A stretch of DNA of 64,000 nucleotides. Origin: an uncultured Algibacter sp. GTDB lineage: Bacteria > Bacteroidota > Bacteroidia > Flavobacteriales > Flavobacteriaceae. Numbering within the stretch: position 1 is the stretch's first letter; each line of letters starts with the position of its first letter. The stretch is from positions 362,855 through 426,854 of the forward strand of contig NZ_CANMAU010000005.1 in NCBI RefSeq assembly GCF_947495925.1, read 5' to 3'. Under the pieces are notes generated by a model. That model worked only from the letters and a program-made list of their open reading frames with translations, was not told the DNA's origin and made no database searches. The position numbers and the translations under genes are program-made. Below, piece after piece: positions 8,739-18,000 of this stretch.

Positions 8739-9345
8739 AATCTTCTAGCTTTTTCAGTTTGTTTTCAAAAAAGTTGGTTATCAATAATCCGTGGGTATTG
8801 TTGGGAAAGTTTCTATCCACATGGATAATGTTTCCAGATGTAGTGAGCTTATAAACGTCAATTATTGCCCCTCGATTAATTTCAAAAATGACAGTGGTTT
8901 CAAATCGATAGGTTTTTTTTTGAATGTCGATTTTTGATTCAATTTTCAACACCTTTTGTACCAAAGAATATTGTAACAATCGGTTGTAAACTCCATCTGA
9001 TTTTTTCTGTCTGTACAGTGCATCCACAGAACTATTTCCCAGCCATAAAGCTTTCTCCAGATTCTTTTCATAATTGCTCGCATCTATGTGGTAGAAATAG
9101 GTATGGAACTGTTCTAAATGTGATAATACTTCTACTTCTAAATTTTCATTTTGCTGTACCATTTTAAGGGGAATGACACTTCCATCCGAATTGACCACAA
9201 AAGCATTGTTAATGGATTCTTTATGAAGCTTTATAACCATGGCTAGTGAAACAATACAGGTTAAAACTCCTCCTATAATGACTGCTAAAACAATGAATCG
9301 GTTCAAGCGGAGTACGTTGTAAATATTTTGATATGGTGTTTTCAT
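8728..9345 (-). CDS. traK: Conjugative transposon protein TraK (VirB8-like)
   Basis: The protein (205 aa, normal length for TraK) has a single membrane helix near residues 15-38 (FIVLAVIIGGVLTCIVSLAMV), followed by a soluble periplasmic domain with alternating strands and helices (LEQFHTYFYHIDASNYEKNLEKAL). TraK/VirB8-like proteins nucleate the T4SS at the inner membrane. It lies 6 bp after traJ. Confidence 0.82.
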   Translation of the reverse strand: MKTPYQNIYNVLRLNRFIVLAVIIGGVLTCIVSLAMVIKLHKESINNAFVVNSDGSVIPLKMVQQNENLEVEVLSHLEQFHTYFYHIDASNYEKNLEKALWLGNSSVDALYRQKKSDGVYNRLLQYSLVQKVLKIESKIDIQKKTYRFETTVIFEINRGAIIDVYKLTTSGNIIHVDRNFPNNTHGLLITNFFENKLKKLEDYEN

Positions 9346-9351
9346 AATTAA

Positions 9352-10191
9352 TTAGGCGGTGAAAAGTTTAAAGACAAATGATGTTGCCCTACGATAGAGT
9401 TTGAATTTGAGCAGAACGATAAATCCAATAGAACCAAATTGAAGTAAAGGCGCAAAAAATGTACTACCCCAATCTGTTCCAAAAAGGGTGTTCCAAAAGT
9501 TGGTATTGATTTCCGTATACAGATTGTTTACACATACGTTGACCAAGAAAAAAGCAGGTACTAGCATATAGACTCCTGCATAGAGTTTAAAGAAGTTGTA
9601 TGCCAACGAACGGAACTTTTCAAAAACGGCAAGACTAATGACCAACGGGAAAAACGCTTGCATTATCCCAAGTAAAAAGTAGCGTTCTGCTAGAAATAAC
9701 GGATAAATAAACAAATCCAATAACCAAAGAAAGATGCCTATTATAAAAGCCAGCATTTTTAATCCATACAATGGCGTTACTAATGCTTCGTACAACATGG
9801 CCATTGCTTTTTTGGCGGCTTCCAATGCGCCCACATCCTGTTCCAAATCGATATCTTGAATCTGTAAAGGGAGGAGCGCAGGAGCCGTGTCTCGGTATTG
9901 GGTCTCAATGGCCACAAGAATGGTATCAAAAACATCCAATACCTGTGTAGAAAAGATGACCAAAATGACGACTGCAAAATTCTTTGCCAATTCTGCTGGA
10001 GTTAATCCCCAGGTATATCCCTCATTATTAGCTACACCTTCATTGTATTTTTTTAAAATATTGATGAGAAAGAAGAGGATAGCCAGTGTCTTCATTCCAG
10101 TAATGGTGTACTGTGAAAAGTCACTGTTTTTGATGGTGGTAAACACTGCATCAACATATTCCAATCCTATACCCAAAAAGATACCTGCCAT
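9352..10191 (-). CDS. traJ: Conjugative transposon protein TraJ (VirB6-like)
   Basis: This polytopic inner-membrane protein (279 aa) has helices at about residues 27-43, 68-88, 135-165, 175-195, 205-225 and 250-265. It matches the TraJ family, thought to line the inner-membrane part of the conjugation channel. Its start codon shares one base with the end of the preceding gene, as expected in a tightly packed operon. It is shorter than some Bacteroides TraJ proteins, but the helix pattern is complete. Confidence 0.82.
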   Translation of the reverse strand: MAGIFLGIGLEYVDAVFTTIKNSDFSQYTITGMKTLAILFFLINILKKYNEGVANNEGYTWGLTPAELAKNFAVVILVIFSTQVLDVFDTILVAIETQYRDTAPALLPLQIQDIDLEQDVGALEAAKKAMAMLYEALVTPLYGLKMLAFIIGIFLWLLDLFIYPLFLAERYFLLGIMQAFFPLVISLAVFEKFRSLAYNFFKLYAGVYMLVPAFFLVNVCVNNLYTEINTNFWNTLFGTDWGSTFFAPLLQFGSIGFIVLLKFKLYRRATSFVFKLFTA

Positions 10192-10772
10192 TAGTAATTG
10201 GTTTCCCTGTTATTGATTTTATCTTGCATTTCTCTAAAGGCAATAATCTCACGATAGCGTTTGGTCTTGGCCTCAATTTCAGCCACCATTTCCTTAGATT
10301 GTAACTCTATGCCTTTAAGAACTTCTGCACGTTCGGCATCGGTCATTTTAAGATTATTACTGGAAAGAATCTGGTCTATATAATCCAATCCTTCCAAGGA
10401 GCTTTCAATTATGGAATTAAAGGATTCTGAAACCCTATTGACTTCATCTGATTTGATATAGGGCGAGTTCAAAATTCCCCTTAAATCGTTCTGTACCATA
10501 TCAAATAATTTTTGATTGTTTCTTGCTATATCACGTACTGCTTTTAACTGTTTAATCACATTGTTAACCTTCTCGATATTTTCCTTTTGAGTTTTTAGAA
10601 ACTGTACTGTTTTCAATAATTGAGAGGTCTGTTTTGCCGATTCTAGCAGGGATTTGGCAAAACTGATAAAGTTCGTATTGTCATACACTGGCATCCCTTG
10701 GCAGGCAGCGCCTGCTGGCATTAAAAGGGCAAAGGTTAGGGCTATTCCTAAGAGTTTGATTTTTAATTTCAT
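10191..10772 (-). CDS. TraI/TrbJ-like periplasmic protein (VirB5-like)
   Basis: The protein (193 aa) has a signal peptide (LGIALTFALLMPAGAACQGMPVYD) followed by a long alpha-helical coiled body rich in Lys, Glu, Asn and Ile, as in the TraI/DUF4141 and TrbJ group of conjugation proteins. These are thought to sit at the pilus tip or in the periplasm. It lies between traG and traJ, the expected place in the Bacteroidota tra order. Assignment is from position, signal peptide and helical character. Confidence 0.72.
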   Translation of the reverse strand: MKLKIKLLGIALTFALLMPAGAACQGMPVYDNTNFISFAKSLLESAKQTSQLLKTVQFLKTQKENIEKVNNVIKQLKAVRDIARNNQKLFDMVQNDLRGILNSPYIKSDEVNRVSESFNSIIESSLEGLDYIDQILSSNNLKMTDAERAEVLKGIELQSKEMVAEIEAKTKRYREIIAFREMQDKINNRETNY

Positions 10773-10790
10773 GGTTATCGTTTTTTAGAT

Positions 10791-13193
10791 TTATAATTGT
10801 TTAATGAATGTTTTTATGGCTTCTTCCATATTATCGATGTCATTATAAATGGTCATTATGGCCTCATTTTCCTTACCATCTGTGAGGTAAGCGGCATACA
10901 CTTCTTTGGGCACTTCGAGGCGAAAAATATTGCTCTCCTTTCCAATCTTGATGAACATTTCTGTGTACTTTCTATCTCCCGTAAGGTTATTGCGGATAGA
11001 TTTCAATTGGTTTAAATCATGGTTCGAAAGATTCAATCGTTTTTGAAGTTCTTCGTACCCTTTCTCGTTCCGAAGACTGTAAATGACCTGTGTATTCTCT
11101 AGAATACTGGCCGACGTGGAATTGTTCGGTAATTGATTGATGGATTGCAGAATAATACCAATAGCACCATTTTGTTTTCGGATAGCCTGATAGTAGAATT
11201 CCACACTTTCCAAAACATTGTCAAACTTCAGTTGTTTGGCAAACTCATCAAATAAGATAATACCTCTTTCGGAACGATTACGCCAGATAGTAATTTGGAT
11301 AGCTGACTTGATGAGCTTCAGCATAACAGAAAGGATTTCCTTGTTGTCCTTCACTTCATCTAGTTCAAAGACAATCATTCGCTTATCCTCAATTTTATAA
11401 GTCTGGTCTTCACTCACATTGAAGAGGAAGCTGTACAACCCATCATCCACATATTCCGAAAGGATATGCAGGAAGTTGTAAACACTAAAATGCTCTTCCC
11501 TTATACTAAGAGCCTCTATGAGGCTGTCTTTTTTATCGTCTATAAACTGATACAAAGAAGCCAGTGAATGATTTAATCGGATATGCTTGTAGTAATACAG
11601 TAGTACCTTTTTAATGGCCACTTCCTTGGCTTTTGAAACCTGATTACCTTCAGCCAATAGTTCTAATAGAAAAATGGCAAGGTCTTCCAATCGCTCAGGG
11701 GTCAAATCTGCTTCATTGGAAATGTAAAAGGGATTGATTCCTAGATTCTTTCCCTGCTCATATCGTAAGATGATATTGTCATTGGGATAGAGCTTCGCGA
11801 ATTTGGAATAGGAACCTCCCAAATCGATAATGACCAGCCGAACGTCGGCTTCGAAGTATTGCCGAAGTATATTATTGGCTAAAAAGGATTTACCTTCTCC
11901 TGTTGGGGCAAAAATGGCAAAGTTTCTGGCTTTGATACGCTTCTTTTGTTCATCCCATACATCTTTTAAAACTGGAATATTGTATTGTCTATCATTGAAA
12001 ATGACGCCAGTGGCGTCTGACAAGTAATTTGTATTGTTAATGTATAAGCATAATGCATGCTTTAAATCGGAGACATATAAATCTTCATTAGAGAAATTGG
12101 AACTGAAACAACAATAAGAGTTAAGGAAATAGTGCTTTCGTTCTTCCCCCTTTGGGTAATATGGTACAATGTCTAATTCCTTGAATTCAGTCTTAATCTT
12201 CGAAGCAATATTTTTTAGCCGTCCGGCTTCCGGACACCAGAAAATAATGTTGAGATGCCCACGTATAATTCTTGAACTATCGTCTTCATTAATTTTAGCA
12301 ACAATGGCTTCAATCTTCCTTTGAATGACTTTGTTCTGTGTTCCGAAGTTGGAGCTCTTGCTAAGCTCTTCAATTTTCTTGTCCAGTAGTTTTCTCCATT
12401 TGTGTTTGTCATCTAGGTAAATGATTTGGTTGATGATATGGTTTTCATTTAGGTTCAAACCCAAACTATCAATAAAGCCCTGATGGAATACAAAATCATC
12501 TGAAGTGAATTTGTCATTGGTCTTACTGCTTTGTACCGAATCCCCAAAACAGAGTTCGCTATTTACTGCCAGTACATCAAAATGGTTCTCTCCAACTTCA
12601 ATTGCTGATTTTTTCAATTGAATATCGGTATCAAAACCCTCATTAAATCCATTGAAGTATGCATCGCATACATTTAGTATTTCACTCTCGTTTAATGGCT
12701 TCAGGGACACTTTACGACTGTTATTGATAAAGGAAACCGCATCGTTTACCGAAGCAATAAACTCCTGAACATTATGGTCCAATTGTTTGTGAATGCCCTT
12801 TTCCAACTTACGGAACGGATTGGTAAATTTTGAAGCATTCAAAGCTTTGTCCAATGGAAGGGTAAAAAACAAATAGGATTCATGGGTAATGCATTCCCGT
12901 CCTTTAAAATGATTGTAGGTTGCCTTTTCCAAAAAGCTTTTATTGGGTAGATTATTTGCCTCATAGAGGCTTTTTTGATAAATATCCTGTTTATGGATTA
13001 CTGTACTTGTTGGTAGGGATTTGAATGCTTGAAACCATGAACCGTGCAGGTCTTCAAAGTCCTTTTCTGATAAGGAATAGATTTCTGGTAAATCAGTTTT
13101 ATAGCATAGTACTACATTACCATTATTAGCAAAAACAATGTTTTTTTCTATGCTTAATATGGGGTGGTATGCGGATAGGTTAATCTTTATCAT
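10791..13193 (-). CDS. traG: Conjugation ATPase TraG (VirB4 family)
   Basis: This 800-aa ATPase powers T4SS assembly. The Walker A motif APTGEGKS is at about residue 430 and the Walker B ILFDEFAKQ at about 647, followed by a sensor segment IGIILQSINQLPNN. Length and motif spacing fit the VirB4/TraG group. The N-terminal 400 residues are the non-catalytic part. It overlaps traF by 14 bp. This is the channel-energising ATPase; it should not be confused with the VirD4-type coupling protein, found separately at 49.3 kb. Confidence 0.92.
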   Translation of the reverse strand: MIKINLSAYHPILSIEKNIVFANNGNVVLCYKTDLPEIYSLSEKDFEDLHGSWFQAFKSLPTSTVIHKQDIYQKSLYEANNLPNKSFLEKATYNHFKGRECITHESYLFFTLPLDKALNASKFTNPFRKLEKGIHKQLDHNVQEFIASVNDAVSFINNSRKVSLKPLNESEILNVCDAYFNGFNEGFDTDIQLKKSAIEVGENHFDVLAVNSELCFGDSVQSSKTNDKFTSDDFVFHQGFIDSLGLNLNENHIINQIIYLDDKHKWRKLLDKKIEELSKSSNFGTQNKVIQRKIEAIVAKINEDDSSRIIRGHLNIIFWCPEAGRLKNIASKIKTEFKELDIVPYYPKGEERKHYFLNSYCCFSSNFSNEDLYVSDLKHALCLYINNTNYLSDATGVIFNDRQYNIPVLKDVWDEQKKRIKARNFAIFAPTGEGKSFLANNILRQYFEADVRLVIIDLGGSYSKFAKLYPNDNIILRYEQGKNLGINPFYISNEADLTPERLEDLAIFLLELLAEGNQVSKAKEVAIKKVLLYYYKHIRLNHSLASLYQFIDDKKDSLIEALSIREEHFSVYNFLHILSEYVDDGLYSFLFNVSEDQTYKIEDKRMIVFELDEVKDNKEILSVMLKLIKSAIQITIWRNRSERGIILFDEFAKQLKFDNVLESVEFYYQAIRKQNGAIGIILQSINQLPNNSTSASILENTQVIYSLRNEKGYEELQKRLNLSNHDLNQLKSIRNNLTGDRKYTEMFIKIGKESNIFRLEVPKEVYAAYLTDGKENEAIMTIYNDIDNMEEAIKTFIKQL

Positions 13194-13464
13194 ATTTGAG
13201 TTGGCTTTGTTTTTTGTTGCTTATTGTTGTTGGGAATACCTTGTTGAAATGCAGTAAGACAGAATGCTTGGAAAGTCGGGTAAGCACCACATACAATGTC
13301 CCGTTAAGTACGAATACCGCTATGATGACCAAAAATCTGAACGAAAAGATGATGAATAGCAATGACCCGATGACCGATGTCATCATCAAAGCGAACAATG
13401 AAATGGGCAACCCCATTATCACTGCTCGCTTTCGGATATCCTTATAGATTTCGTAGCGTTTCAT
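13180..13464 (-). CDS. traF: Conjugative transposon protein TraF (DUF4133-like)
   Basis: This 94-aa protein has two adjacent membrane helices (about residues 17-40 and 42-62) flanked by basic ends, the form of TraF/DUF4133, equivalent to VirB3. It starts one base after traE ends and overlaps traG by 14 bp. Confidence 0.82.
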   Translation of the reverse strand: MKRYEIYKDIRKRAVIMGLPISLFALMMTSVIGSLLFIIFSFRFLVIIAVFVLNGTLYVVLTRLSKHSVLLHFNKVFPTTISNKKQSQLKYDKD

Positions 13465-13465
13465 G

Positions 13466-13753
13466 TTACACCACGATGCCTATGAGATAGGTAAATATGC
13501 CCACTACTGCACCCGCAATTAGTACAAAGACCAATACACGGGTAATTCCTTTTTTGAGGTCTGCATTCTCGCCAAAGAAATGTCCGGCATTAAATAGGAA
13601 GCCTATTAGAAAGATTACTCCCAGAATGATGGGAAAGATGGCTCTTATAGTATCGGAAACATCATTAACGGAATCTTCAATACCTCCAATTTGTGCAAAA
13701 ATGGTATTGGAAATGAGCAGTAAAAAAGCGGTGAGGAATAGTGATTTTTTCAT
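13466..13753 (-). CDS. traE: Conjugative transposon protein TraE (DUF4134-like, pilin-like)
   Basis: This is the first gene of the operon (95 aa). It has a cleavable signal peptide (MKKSLFLTAFLLLISNTIFAQ) and two further hydrophobic helices (about residues 38-58 and 70-92), the arrangement of TraE/DUF4134, which resembles VirB2 pilin. No upstream traA-traD genes are present, so the operon is a reduced version of the CTnDOT tra region. Confidence 0.82.
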   Translation of the reverse strand: MKKSLFLTAFLLLISNTIFAQIGGIEDSVNDVSDTIRAIFPIILGVIFLIGFLFNAGHFFGENADLKKGITRVLVFVLIAGAVVGIFTYLIGIVV

Positions 13754-13951
13754 GTTGAAATTGATTTAAAATTTGTTGGATTTCGTTATTTGAAAAATAC
13801 ACTATATTGAGTATCAAAATACTGAATATCAGCATTTTGTGAATAAAATATCATTTATATCTAATTGATTTTCAATGATATGAATTGACATCAAATCGTA
13901 TGAAAAATTGAAACGCCTATGTTGATAACTCCAAAACTTTTGAATCGCACA

Positions 13952-14569
13952 ATGCTCAAAAACGTCAGTTTTATGATTTTACTGCTGAAAATGTGTTTCG
14001 TTTTTGGTCAGAAAAAAGTTGTGGTCATCGACCCTGGGCATGGTGGAATTGATTCAGGTGCCATTGGTGTAAATGGTATTTATGAAAAGGATATGGTTTT
14101 GAAGGTTGCCAAAGCCATTTTGAAACTGAACAAATCCCTTTTTGAGAACGAATTGGATATCTATTTGACTAGATATACCGATACACTTATTTCACTATCC
14201 GATAGAAGCCGATTAGCCAAGAGTTTAAAAGCAGATGTATTTGTGTCGTTACATTGTAATGCCTCTCAAAACAATTCTAGAGGTCTAGAAGTTTATGTGC
14301 ATCATTCAAGAAATAAAAAGTCTATTGCACTTGGGGGTTCTATTCTGAATGAAAGTACCCAAAAACTTGGTTTTGAAAAACGAGGTGTGAAGTTTGCTAA
14401 CTTTCAGGTACTACGGGAAACCATTTCGTCTTGTTCCGCTGTACTTGTGGAGATGGGGTTTATAACCAATACTGATGAAGCTGATTATTTTTTGAAAGCT
14501 AGAAATATTAAAGCTACAGCGCTGGCGGTCTTGATGGGGATTATGGGCTACATAAATGCTGAATTGTGA
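13952..14569 (+). CDS. N-acetylmuramoyl-L-alanine amidase (Amidase_3)
   Basis: This zinc amidase of the AmiC type cleaves the bond between muramic acid and the peptide stem. Expected zinc and catalytic residues are visible: VIDPGHGG, the Glu in GIYEKDMVL, the His in VSLHCNAS, and the Glu in VLVEMGFITNTDEADYF. A hydrophobic N-terminal segment (MLKNVSFMILLLKMCFVFGQ) acts as signal peptide; the start at 13952 is preferred over 13919 because it begins directly before it. Located next to the T4SS genes, its likely job is opening the cell wall for the conjugation channel. Confidence 0.88.
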   Translation: MLKNVSFMILLLKMCFVFGQKKVVVIDPGHGGIDSGAIGVNGIYEKDMVLKVAKAILKLNKSLFENELDIYLTRYTDTLISLSDRSRLAKSLKADVFVSLHCNASQNNSRGLEVYVHHSRNKKSIALGGSILNESTQKLGFEKRGVKFANFQVLRETISSCSAVLVEMGFITNTDEADYFLKARNIKATALAVLMGIMGYINAEL

Positions 14570-14689
14570 AATAGTTTTTTTTGGATTGTCAAATGTTTGA
14601 GAGAGATTACTTATAAATATATTTCAAGAAATAATTTATTCGATAGAAAAGTGCAAGAATATGATTAGTAATTTTTTATTTTTAAATTA

Positions 14690-14719
14690 GACAAATTTTG
14701 ACAAGAAATATTTTGACAA
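14690..14719. promoter_or_regulatory. Repeated operator-like sites before the XRE gene
   Basis: GACAA occurs at 14690-14694, 14700-14704 and 14715-14719. The last two belong to the exact 10-bp direct repeat ATTTTGACAA (14695-14704 and 14710-14719). The repeat ends directly before the ATG of the XRE regulator at 14720. It is a candidate binding site for that regulator; the spacing of 15 bp is not a full 10.5-bp multiple. Confidence 0.5.
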
Positions 14720-15007
14720 ATGGAAGAGCTATCTGAATTGCTAAAATCAAGACGTGAAAGGAAAGGACTATTGCTAAGAGAGGTCGCATCTAAAATAGAT
14801 GTCGATACAGCTCTAATAAGCAAAATTGAGAATAATGATAGAAGACCAACGAAAGAGCAATTGAAAAAATTATCAAAAGCCTTAGAAATTGATTTTATGA
14901 CTCTTTCGACTTTATGGTATGCGGAAAAGATTTATGAGGAAATAAAAAATGAAAAAAATGTTGATGACATCCTAAAAGAAATAAAGAAAAAAGTAAAACA
15001 GTATTAG
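14720..15007 (+). CDS. XRE-family HTH regulator of the defence gene
   Basis: This 95-aa protein has an N-terminal helix-turn-helix (about residues 5-60), with LLREVASKIDVDTALISKIENNDRRPT as the recognition region and a short charged tail. It lies 25 bp before the 1485-aa nuclease/ATPase gene on the same strand, which suggests a controller of that gene. A direct repeat immediately before its start codon fits autoregulation. Controllers of this sort are common with restriction-type systems. Confidence 0.85.
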   Translation: MEELSELLKSRRERKGLLLREVASKIDVDTALISKIENNDRRPTKEQLKKLSKALEIDFMTLSTLWYAEKIYEEIKNEKNVDDILKEIKKKVKQY

Positions 15008-15032
15008 CCATTATAAAATAGATAGTATTAGT

Positions 15033-18000
15033 ATGAATCTTGAATATTTAAAAAGTCTTCCTTCTTCAAAATATGATTTACCTATTGATGGTAATAAAAT
15101 GCTATTGCCTATAAATGGAATGCTCTGGGAAGACTTTGAAAAGCTTTCGTTAAGAATGGTTGAATATGTTGAAGGTTTTAACATTTCTGATTGCGAAATA
15201 TTCGGAAGAAAGGGACAAAAACAGTCAGGTATAGATATTTACGGACTAAGAAAAAATGGGAAATACTATACGTTTCAATGCAAAAAATACGAATCAATTT
15301 CTACCTCAGATTTAAATAAAATTTTATCTGATTTTGAAGAAGGTGAATGGTTCAATAAAACTGAAAAATTCTTCATTTGTACTTCTGCTAGTTTTAGTGA
15401 TGTACATGTACAAAAGCGATATGAAGAATTAAAAAAAAGGTATCTAAAAAAGGGAAAACAGGTTGATAAATGGGATTATTCTTCAATAAATAGAATCTTA
15501 AAAACACATCCGAAAATTGTATATGATTTTTTTGGTACTGAATGGTGCAAAGCGTTTTGTGGAGAAGAGGTTTATACCAGCGTAATTACATCAATAGATT
15601 TTAATCAAATAGAGCGCTCTTTTGATAAAGCATCTTTCTTTTTATCAAGAGTAAAGAATTACTTTGATAAAAAACAATCCAGCCATATTGATAGAAAAGA
15701 GACAAAGAAAATAATTGAATGGGTAGTTACTGATTTAAAAGATGGTAAGAAGAACCTTCTCATCTTGGAAGGCGATAAAGGGATGGGGAAGTCCGTAATC
15801 TTGAAAGATGTATATGAAGAACTAAAAAGTCAAAATTTTGCAGTATTTGGTATAAAAGCAGATAAGTATTATGCCAATTCCCCAAGGGAACTCGAAAACA
15901 AAATATTTGTAGATGATAATATTACTTTTTCAAAAATTATAGGAGCGTTAAACACATACAAACGGGAACTTGTCATCATTATTGACCAGTTAGATGCTTT
16001 GTCTCAAACACTATCATCAAATAGAGAATATATTCAGACTTATAATAGAATAGTTAGTGAATTGCTTGGGGAAAAGAATATCAGAATTATTATTTCATCT
16101 AGAAGCTTTGACCTAAAATATGATGCAGAACTAAGTATTTACAAATCAAATGAATACCATAATATAAAAACTTCTCTATTAGAGGAAAAGGAAGTTATAA
16201 ATACGCTTCAAAACTTTGGGGTAAATTGCTCGCAAAAAAAAGTTTTAGAACTTTTAAGAACCCCGAACCAATTGGAAGTGTTTTGTAAGCTTCCTAATAA
16301 GAATAAAATTAATCTTGATACTTTATCATCCTTAAAGGATTTATATGATGCTTTATGGAAAAGTCTCATAATACCAATGGTGGACTTAAAATTAAGTGAA
16401 TTACTTTATAGTATCGCTATTGAGATGTATGATAGACAGCAGATAGTTGTCAATGATAAGTTTTCTGATAGATATTATTCGGAGATTCAATATCTGCTCA
16501 GTAATCAATTAATTATCAAAGAAGAATCTGAGATTCAATTCTTTCATCAAACTTTTTATGATTACACCTTTTCAAGACAATTTGTAGAGAAAGGGAATGA
16601 TATATTCAACTATCTCAATGAGAATGAACAGAACTTAGAGGTTAGGTCTATAATAAAGATGGTTTTTGAATACTTACGTGAATATGACCATGGCAGGTAT
16701 GTTTTAAGTATAAATTCTATTCTTAAATCTTCTAAGTACCGTTTTCATATAAAGTCCTTAGTAATAAGTAATCTTGGTATTGTAACAAATCCGTCAAATC
16801 AAGAAAAGGAAATATTTCATAGATACATATCGAAAAATTATCTCTTTGAAGACGTATTTGTCCATTCTATTGTTTCTCAAGGATGGGTTGAATATTTAAT
16901 ACATCAAAAAGCATTGAATAAGTTTCTTTTTAATCAAGAAACGTTGGCTAATAAGATTCATAAAATTTATAAAAAACAGTCAGTAGTTCGCATTGATTTT
17001 TTAGAAAAGTTTGACCCTGTAAATATAGTTGACTATCAAAGAAATCTGGTTTGGCGATTCTTTAGGAATAATATTAATGTTGTCCCTCTCTCAATAATGA
17101 AATATTTAGATGAATTAGAAGATTTTGACGATAAACCAAATTTTAATGAAAGGGTTCTTTCGGGGCTTAACGAATGGGAGCATGAAAAATTACTTCCATT
17201 TTTCGAAAAATATATAACGTTTAACGAAAAGACCAAGGGCAGAGATAACTTTTGGTATTATGAAATTTTAAAAAAAATATTTGAACATCATGAGTTGTAC
17301 GTAATTAATTTGTTAAAGCCTATTTTAATTGACGCTTTTAGCTCTGGAGATTCCTGGCATAGTAACAAATTTCTTCATGAACAAGAAGAATTATTAAAGG
17401 CTATAATTGCCAAAAGCCCTGAAGTGGGTTTCAGTTTTATTTTAGACATCTATAAGACAGTAATAGATGAAAACAAAGATGAATCGCTTCTGGAGGAAAT
17501 TAAAAGTCCACTTTATAAATGTTCCAAGTTTATTGATGGTTTCAGTTCTAAAGAAGATGTCCATATTGTAATTGAAGACTTACTTGTAAAGCATCTAAAA
17601 TCAGAATTTCAAAATAGTAATTACATATTACAATTTTTTGATGAGCACAAAAATTCAAACTCTATTGATATTATACGCTTAATTCTTCTGACTTTTAAAA
17701 ATGAAAAAGTCAGATATATTGATAGTGTATATGAGTTTATTGGTATTGTATGTGCTAAAAATGGATTTAACGGTTATGACGATAAATTTCAATTGTATTT
17801 CAGGCAGGTAATTGGCCAGTATTTTTCCCACTTTTCCTCAGAGCAAAAAGAAAAAGTAACGGAAATACTTCTTTCTGTAAATAGTCCTTACGATTTCAAA
17901 TATTATAAGTACGAAAATGATGAAGGACGAGAAAAAGTAAACTTCTACGGTATTAGTGAAAAAAAGTTTTTGTTCATTAAGCAACTTTCAAAAGTTGAAA

